Of a stretch of 64,000 nt of DNA, positions 58,776-64,000 are shown one piece after another (the stretch's first letter is position 1; each line of letters opens with the position of its first letter). This DNA comes from CAG-1031 sp964391735. GTDB lineage: Bacteria > Bacteroidota > Bacteroidia > Bacteroidales > Muribaculaceae. Below the pieces are notes generated by a model that did no database searches, was not told the DNA's origin, and saw nothing but the letters and a program-made list of their open reading frames with translations. The DNA is taken from assembly GCA_964391735.1 (NCBI GenBank), contig CAYMNF010000001.1, forward strand, positions 1 through 64,000, in the 5' to 3' direction. A program made the translations under genes and the position numbers.

Positions 58776-60965
58776 ATGTCAAGTTTACGATTCAAGGTTG
58801 TTGAAGAGGCGTCAAACCGCAAGGCCGTGCCGGTGCAGCTGCCCGAGACGCGCGCCACAGAGTATTACGGGTGCAAGGTATTCAACCGCAAGAAGATGTT
58901 TGAGTACCTGCCGCGCGAGACATACGAGGCATTGGTACGCGCCATAGAGAACAAGGAGCCCCTGCCGCGTGAGTATGCCGACTCGGTTGCCGAGGGGATG
59001 AAGCGTTGGGCCATTGATAACGGTGCGCGGCATTATACCCACTGGTTTCAGCCGCTGACTGAGGCTACTGCCGAGAAACATGATGCCTTCATTGAGCATG
59101 ACGGCAACGGCAGCGTTATAGAGTCCTTCACGGGCAAACTGTTGGTACAGCAGGAGCCTGACGCCTCGTCGTTCCCCAACGGCGGTATCCGCAACACCTT
59201 CGAGGCCCGCGGGTATTCAGCATGGGACATCTCTTCACCGGCATTCCTGATGGGTCGCACCCTCTGTATCCCCACTGTGTTCATCTCATACACCGGTGAG
59301 GCCCTTGACTACAAGACCCCGTTGTTGCGCGCCCTGGCTGCCGTTGACAAGGCTGCCACCGGTGTGGCAAGGTATTTTGATCCCACGGTTGAGCATGTGC
59401 AGAGTAACCTCGGTTGGGAGCAGGAGTACTTCTTGGTTGACGAGGCTTTGTATGCCGCGCGTCCTGACCTTGCATTGACGGGCCGAACCCTGATGGGCCA
59501 TGAGAGCGCCAAGAATCAGCAGCTTGAGGACCACTATTTCGGGGCAATCCCCTCACGTGTCGACGCCTTTATGCTTGACCTTGAGATTGAGGCTCAGAAA
59601 CTTGGCATACCCAGCAAGACACGTCATAACGAGGTGGCTCCCAACCAGTTTGAGCTTGCCCCGATATTCGAGGAGACCAACCTTGCCAATGACCATAACA
59701 TGGTTATGATGTCATTGATACATGAGGTTGCGCGTCGCCACAACTTCCGCGTGCTTTTGCATGAGAAACCCTTCGCCGGCATAAACGGGTCCGGTAAGCA
59801 CAACAACTGGAGCTTGGGTACTGACAAGGGTACACTGTTGATGTCACCGGGTAAGACACCCATGGACAACTTGCAGTTTATGACCTTTGTGGTAAACGTT
59901 ATGGCCGCTGTACACCGCCACAATGCGTTGCTGAAGGCGTCAATCATGTCGGCCACAAACGCACACCGTCTTGGCGCCAATGAGGCACCCCCGGCCATCA
60001 TATCAATCTTCACCGGGTCACAGTTGGCCAAGGCACTTGATGACATTGTCAACAGCACCAATGATGACCTCATCAACCTGTCGGGCAAAGAGAAGGTAAG
60101 TCTGAATCTGTCAGAGATACCCGAGCTATTGATTGATAACACCGACCGTAACCGCACATCGCCGTTCGCCTTCACGGGCAACCGCTTTGAGTTCCGCGCC
60201 GTGGGGTCGTCAGCCAACTGTGCCTCAGCCATGATAGCGCTGAATGCTGCCGTTGCCGAGCAATTGAATGAGTTCAAGGAGAAGGTTGATGCCCGGTTAG
60301 CTAACGGCGAGGAGCTGGTTCACGCCCTGTTGGCCGAGATACGTGATCTGGCCCGCAAGTCGGCCCCCATACACTTTGACGGCAACGGGTACAGCGACGA
60401 GTGGAAAGAGGAGGCTCGCCGCCGCGGCCTTGACTGCGAGACATCCGTACCCCTGATTTTTGACGCATACCTAAGTGAGTCATCCCGCAAGATGTTCACC
60501 TCAACCGGTGTAATGAGTGAGAGGGAGCTCGAGGCCCGCAATGAGATAAAGTGGGAGATGTACACCAAGAAGATCCAGATTGAGGCCCGCGTTCTCGGGG
60601 ACCTTGCCATCAACCACATCATCCCGGTGGCATCGCGCTACATGTCCCTGCTGCTTGACAACGTGTATAAAACCGAGACTCTTTTCCCGGGCGAAAAAGG
60701 CAAGGATATGGCATCCTTGGCAAAGGAGTCGATCGAGGAGATTGTTGAGCATAACAAGGCCATACGCCGTGATGTGACTGCGATGGTCGAGGCCCGCAAG
60801 GCTGCCAACCGCATCACTGACGAGCGTGAGAAGGCTATAGCTTATCATGACACTGTGGCTCCCTACCTTGACAAGATTCGCCATCACATTGACAAGCTTG
60901 AGCTGATTATTGACAACGAGATGTGGCCGCTGCCCAAATACAGAGAATTGCTGTTTATACGCTGA
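58776..60965 (+). CDS. glnN: Glutamine synthetase type III (GlnN)
   Basis: GlnN makes glutamine from glutamate, ammonia and ATP. The 729-residue length is diagnostic of the GSIII class, which is common in Bacteroidota. The N-terminus ATEYYGCKVFNRKKMFEYLP is GSIII-specific. The catalytic core shows GWEQEYFLVDEALY, TRHNEVAPNQFELAPIFEE, FAGINGSGKHNNWSLGTDKG and NRTSPFAFTGNRFEFRAVGS. An in-frame C-terminal region of about 150 helical residues follows, as in GSIII. It sits 51 bp after dapL and 46 bp before purF, both consumers of amino nitrogen. Confidence 0.96.
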   Translation: MSSLRFKVVEEASNRKAVPVQLPETRATEYYGCKVFNRKKMFEYLPRETYEALVRAIENKEPLPREYADSVAEGMKRWAIDNGARHYTHWFQPLTEATAEKHDAFIEHDGNGSVIESFTGKLLVQQEPDASSFPNGGIRNTFEARGYSAWDISSPAFLMGRTLCIPTVFISYTGEALDYKTPLLRALAAVDKAATGVARYFDPTVEHVQSNLGWEQEYFLVDEALYAARPDLALTGRTLMGHESAKNQQLEDHYFGAIPSRVDAFMLDLEIEAQKLGIPSKTRHNEVAPNQFELAPIFEETNLANDHNMVMMSLIHEVARRHNFRVLLHEKPFAGINGSGKHNNWSLGTDKGTLLMSPGKTPMDNLQFMTFVVNVMAAVHRHNALLKASIMSATNAHRLGANEAPPAIISIFTGSQLAKALDDIVNSTNDDLINLSGKEKVSLNLSEIPELLIDNTDRNRTSPFAFTGNRFEFRAVGSSANCASAMIALNAAVAEQLNEFKEKVDARLANGEELVHALLAEIRDLARKSAPIHFDGNGYSDEWKEEARRRGLDCETSVPLIFDAYLSESSRKMFTSTGVMSERELEARNEIKWEMYTKKIQIEARVLGDLAINHIIPVASRYMSLLLDNVYKTETLFPGEKGKDMASLAKESIEEIVEHNKAIRRDVTAMVEARKAANRITDEREKAIAYHDTVAPYLDKIRHHIDKLELIIDNEMWPLPKYRELLFIR

Positions 60966-61011
60966 TGGCCTCAATCACCGTTGAAACGACATAATTACTT
61001 GACAGAGATAG

Positions 61012-62898
61012 ATGGAACCGTTGAAGCATGAATGCGGTGTGGCAATCATAAGGTTGCTGAAGCCGCTGTCATACTACAAAGAGAAGTACGGCACCTACCG
61101 TTGGGCGCTGAACAAACTGTATCTGCTGATGGAAAAGCAACACAACCGCGGGCAGGAGGCTGCCGGCATCGGCGTTGTGAAGCTCCACACCCACGCCGGC
61201 CAGGAATACGTTTTTCGTGAACGAGCCTTGGGCGCGGGTGCCATCCAAGAGATATTTGACAAGATTGGGCCTGAGGTTGAAAAGGGCCTTGCGCATGCCA
61301 CCACGCCACAAGAGGTTGATGAGCATGTGCCCTTTATCGGTGAAATATACATGGGGCACCTGCGATATTCAACCACCGGGCGCGCCGGCATGAGTTATGT
61401 CCACCCGTTTTTGCGTCGCAACAACTGGCCGGCACGCAATCTGCTGTTGTGCGGCAACTTCAACATGACAAATACCGACCGCATATTTGACGCGTTGATT
61501 GCCAAGGGACAGCACCCGCGCCTGTACAGCGACACCATTGCGCTGCTTGAGCAGTTGGGCTATGCCCTGGACCATGAAAATCACCGCATATACCGCGAGC
61601 TGCGTGACGAGTTGAGGGAGCCGCAACTGTCGCTTGAGATTGAGGACCGTGTGGACATGTGCCGGGTACTGAAACAAACGGCACCCGGCTGGGACGGCGG
61701 GTTTGTGATATGTGGTGCCACGGGAAGCGGCAGCATGTTCGTTATCAGGGACCGCCACGGCATACGCCCGGCATTTTTCTATGCCAACGATGAGGTTGTT
61801 GTCGTGGCCTCAGAGCGGCCGGTGATACAAACCGTCATGAACATTCCCCGCCGAGATGTGCGTGAACTCACACCCGGCACAGCCTTGATAGTAACCAAGA
61901 AAGGGGAGTTGAGTCTGGTGGACATCCTCGGCCAAAGGGAGAACCGTCGCTGCTCATTTGAGCGAATATACTTCAGCCGCGGAAGCGATGCCGAGATTTA
62001 TCGCGAGCGCAAGTCGCTTGGCCGGCTATTGGCCCCCCAGGTTACCCGCGCCCTCGACAACAAGTTTGACGACGCGGTATTCTCATTTATCCCCAACACT
62101 GCCGAAGTTGCGTTTATCGGGATGGTAGAGGGGCTTGAGAGCGAACTTGACCGGTTGAAGACTGACGAGATTTTGCAGTTGCAACAAAAGGGTGAGCTCA
62201 ATGATAGGACTCTTGCCGAGATTATGCAACGCAAGCTGCGCATCGAGAAGGTTGCCATCAAGGATATCAAGTTGCGCACGTTTATTGCCGAGGGCACAAG
62301 CCGCAATGACCTTGCCGCCCATGTCTATGACGTGACGTACGGCATTATCCGTAATGATGTTGACACATTGGTGGTGATTGATGACTCAATTGTGCGCGGT
62401 ACCACACTGCGCCAGTCAATCCTTAAGATGCTTGACCGCCTGCACCCAGCTCGCATTATTATTGTAAGTTCCTCACCGCAGGTGCGTTACCCCGACTGTT
62501 ACGGTATCGACATGAGCCGTTTGGGAGAGTTTATCGCTTTCCGCGCAGCCATTGAACTGCTGAAGGAGAGTGGCCGCGGACATATCCTTGAGGAGGTGTA
62601 CTATGAGTGTAAAGCTATGGCAGACGCGCCCGATGCTGAGCTGCGTAACTGCGTGAAGGCGATTTATGCCCCGTTTACCGATGAGGAGTTGTCGGCTAAA
62701 ATCGTTGAGATGCTCACGCCGCCTGACACCAACGCCCGGGTTGACATCATTTATCAGACACTGGAGAATATGCACAAAGCGGTGCCCGATTGCCCCGGTG
62801 ACTGGTATTTCTCAGGCGATTATCCGACATCGGGCGGCATACGCCTTGTCAACCGAGCCTACGTCAACTTCTATGAAGGCAGTCCCGAAAAACGTTAA
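61012..62898 (+). CDS. purF: Amidophosphoribosyltransferase (PurF-like)
   Basis: PurF uses glutamine to convert PRPP to phosphoribosylamine, the first step of purine synthesis. The N-terminal class II glutaminase domain has the nucleophile Cys8 in HECGVAIIRLL, probably exposed by removal of seven residues, with QHNRGQEAAGIGVV and GHLRYSTTGRAG. The phosphoribosyltransferase domain has the PRPP loop TLVVIDDSIVRGTTLRQSIL. At 628 residues it is some 120 longer than E. coli PurF, with insertions in the glutaminase half and a longer C-terminus, so it may be a Bacteroidota-specific paralogue. It lies just after glnN, whose product glutamine it consumes. Confidence 0.88.
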   Translation: MEPLKHECGVAIIRLLKPLSYYKEKYGTYRWALNKLYLLMEKQHNRGQEAAGIGVVKLHTHAGQEYVFRERALGAGAIQEIFDKIGPEVEKGLAHATTPQEVDEHVPFIGEIYMGHLRYSTTGRAGMSYVHPFLRRNNWPARNLLLCGNFNMTNTDRIFDALIAKGQHPRLYSDTIALLEQLGYALDHENHRIYRELRDELREPQLSLEIEDRVDMCRVLKQTAPGWDGGFVICGATGSGSMFVIRDRHGIRPAFFYANDEVVVVASERPVIQTVMNIPRRDVRELTPGTALIVTKKGELSLVDILGQRENRRCSFERIYFSRGSDAEIYRERKSLGRLLAPQVTRALDNKFDDAVFSFIPNTAEVAFIGMVEGLESELDRLKTDEILQLQQKGELNDRTLAEIMQRKLRIEKVAIKDIKLRTFIAEGTSRNDLAAHVYDVTYGIIRNDVDTLVVIDDSIVRGTTLRQSILKMLDRLHPARIIIVSSSPQVRYPDCYGIDMSRLGEFIAFRAAIELLKESGRGHILEEVYYECKAMADAPDAELRNCVKAIYAPFTDEELSAKIVEMLTPPDTNARVDIIYQTLENMHKAVPDCPGDWYFSGDYPTSGGIRLVNRAYVNFYEGSPEKR

Positions 62899-62925
62899 GC
62901 CTACCCCTTAATTAGTTACACAAAT

Positions 62926-62962
62926 AAAATACCCAAACGTGCTATCCGCGTTTGGGTATTTT
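62926..62962. terminator. Bidirectional terminator between purF and fabH
   Basis: AAAATACCCAAACG (62926-62939) pairs with CGTTTGGGTATTTT (62949-62962), a 14-bp stem with a 9-nt loop. T's on the right and A's on the left let it serve both the rightward purF and the leftward fabH. Confidence 0.88.
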
Positions 62963-63005
62963 TGTATGTCTTAGTTTAATATAAAGGAGGTAGGTGGCCT
63001 ACTTG

Positions 63006-63983
63006 TTACCAAATGATGTAGACAGCGCCCCAGGTGTATCCGGCGCCAAAGGCGGTGAGGACAATGTTGTCACCTTTTTTCAGGATGTCCTTGTGCTCAT
63101 CAAGACACAGGGGGATGGAAGCCGCCGAGGTGTTACCATATTTCTCAATATTTACCAGCACCTTTTTGCGGGGCACACCCATGCGGTCAGCCACAGCCTC
63201 AATGATGCGGAGGTTTGCCTGGTGGGGTACCACCCAGTCAACGGTCTGTGCCGTGAGCTTGTTGCGCTTCATCACATCCTCAGATGACGAGAGCATGTCC
63301 ATGACAGCGTTTTTGTAGACGTTGCGGCCATCCTGGATAATGAAGTGGAGTCCTTTCTCAACAGTGGCTTTTGTGGCCGGCATCACTGAGCCCCCCGCGG
63401 GCATCCACAGGTGCTCCATTCCGTCATGGTCAACGTGGAAAACGCTGTCAATGACACCCTCGCGGCGGGTTGAGGGCTCAAGCAGCATACATCCCGATGC
63501 GTCACCGAACAGAGCGCATGTCGACCGGTCCTCATAATTCACCATTGATGACATTTTCTCAGCAGCGACAACCACCACCTTTTTCTTGAGTCCTGAACGG
63601 ATGTATGCGGCACCGTCCTGCAGGGCCACGAGGAACCCGGTGCAGGCAGCCTGGATGTCATAGGCGTAAGCGTTCTTCAGCCCGCACTCCCCGGCAATGA
63701 TTGAGCCGGTTGAGGGGAAACGGAAGTCGGGGTTTGAGGTAGCGCAAATCAGCAGGTCAACATCCTTTGGCGAGGTCTTTGTTGATTTCAGCAATCTTTT
63801 AACGGCCTGAATACCCAGGTATGATGAGCCGGAATGTTTCTTGCGCAGGATTCGGCGTTCTTTGATGCCCACGCGGGTGGTTATCCACTCATCGCTGGTG
63901 TCAACCATTTTTGCCAAAGTCTGGTTGTCCAGAATGTCATCGGGGGCGTAGGAGGCCACCCCGGCAATTTTAGCGTATATCAT
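63006..63983 (-). CDS. fabH: Beta-ketoacyl-ACP synthase III FabH
   Basis: FabH starts fatty-acid synthesis by condensing acetyl-CoA with malonyl-ACP. The 325-residue protein begins AKIAGVASYAPDDILDN and has DTSDEWITTRVGIKERRI. The catalytic triad is visible: Cys114 in QAACTGFL, His in WVVPHQANLRII, and Asn in EKYGNTSAASIPL. The length is normal. Only 17 bp remain to the window edge, so its upstream neighbours (often rpmF or plsX in this phylum) are outside. Confidence 0.95.
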   Translation of the reverse strand: MIYAKIAGVASYAPDDILDNQTLAKMVDTSDEWITTRVGIKERRILRKKHSGSSYLGIQAVKRLLKSTKTSPKDVDLLICATSNPDFRFPSTGSIIAGECGLKNAYAYDIQAACTGFLVALQDGAAYIRSGLKKKVVVVAAEKMSSMVNYEDRSTCALFGDASGCMLLEPSTRREGVIDSVFHVDHDGMEHLWMPAGGSVMPATKATVEKGLHFIIQDGRNVYKNAVMDMLSSSEDVMKRNKLTAQTVDWVVPHQANLRIIEAVADRMGVPRKKVLVNIEKYGNTSAASIPLCLDEHKDILKKGDNIVLTAFGAGYTWGAVYIIW

Positions 63984-64000
63984 TGTTGAGAGTTCGGTTA

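Noticed and set aside
1..64000. CRISPR arrays, tRNA or rRNA genes
   Set aside because: No regularly spaced short repeats and no tRNA- or rRNA-like sequence was noticed; a dedicated scan was not possible.

Overview
The window is a gene-dense chromosomal segment (moderate to high GC) of a Bacteroidales bacterium, plausibly Muribaculaceae-like. The evidence for the order is TAnnTTTG-type -7 promoter elements, LL-diaminopimelate aminotransferase, type III glutamine synthetase, lipid A and outer-membrane genes, PorT-like beta-barrels, and a division cluster lacking murB and ddl. The family is a guess. No rRNA, tRNA or CRISPR array was seen.

Layout. (1) 1-3113: 5' part of rpsA (-), an NDP-sugar 4,6-dehydratase (+) and a DEAD-type RNA helicase (-). 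(2) 3374-20737: a division and cell-wall (dcw) operon rsmH-ftsL-ftsI-murE-mraY-murD-ftsW-murG-murC-ftsQ-ftsA-ftsZ, followed closely by a HAD phosphatase, ribF and an HD hydrolase. (3) 20727-29593, leftward: a small envelope cassette (two YtxH proteins, a holin-like protein, a 101-aa protein), prmA, two outer-membrane barrels, an S41 lipoprotein, a MurU-like nucleotidyltransferase, an AmgK-like kinase fused to a RapZ C-terminal domain, thiL and a purine nucleoside phosphorylase. (4) 29701-34999, leftward: lpxK, sppA, a UPF0104 membrane protein and a glycosyltransferase. (5) 35315-45608, rightward: ftsK-lolA-trxB-mazG-(secreted protein)-topB-(Cys-rich microprotein)-barrel-HsdR_N nuclease-GH53 galactanase, then a leftward GT2. 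(6) 46876-52203: M16 and M13 zinc peptidases and a small membrane protein. (7) 52158-55349: mscL, interrupted by an AT-rich type II restriction-modification pair. (8) 55407-63983: polyprenyl synthase (-), dapF, dapL, glnN, purF (+) and fabH (-).

How the genes fit together. Much of the window serves the envelope. dapL and dapF supply meso-diaminopimelate, which MurE adds to the peptidoglycan precursor. MraY, MurG and FtsW/FtsI build and insert the wall, and FtsQ/L/A/Z/K organise the septum. The AmgK-RapZ and MurU-like pair looks like a MurNAc salvage route. LpxK, LolA, SppA and FabH serve lipid A, lipoprotein sorting, membrane proteolysis and fatty-acid synthesis.

The most striking structure is the restriction-modification insertion. 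A 2,317-bp AT-rich segment carrying a cytosine-5 methyltransferase and a probable HaeII-family endonuclease lies between two 345-bp direct repeats that differ at one base. The repeats are duplicated host DNA: the tail of the 83-aa gene, a terminator and the 3' part of mscL. This is the signature of insertion with long target duplication, which left one complete mscL and one 5'-truncated copy. The second notable item is the AmgK-RapZ fusion.
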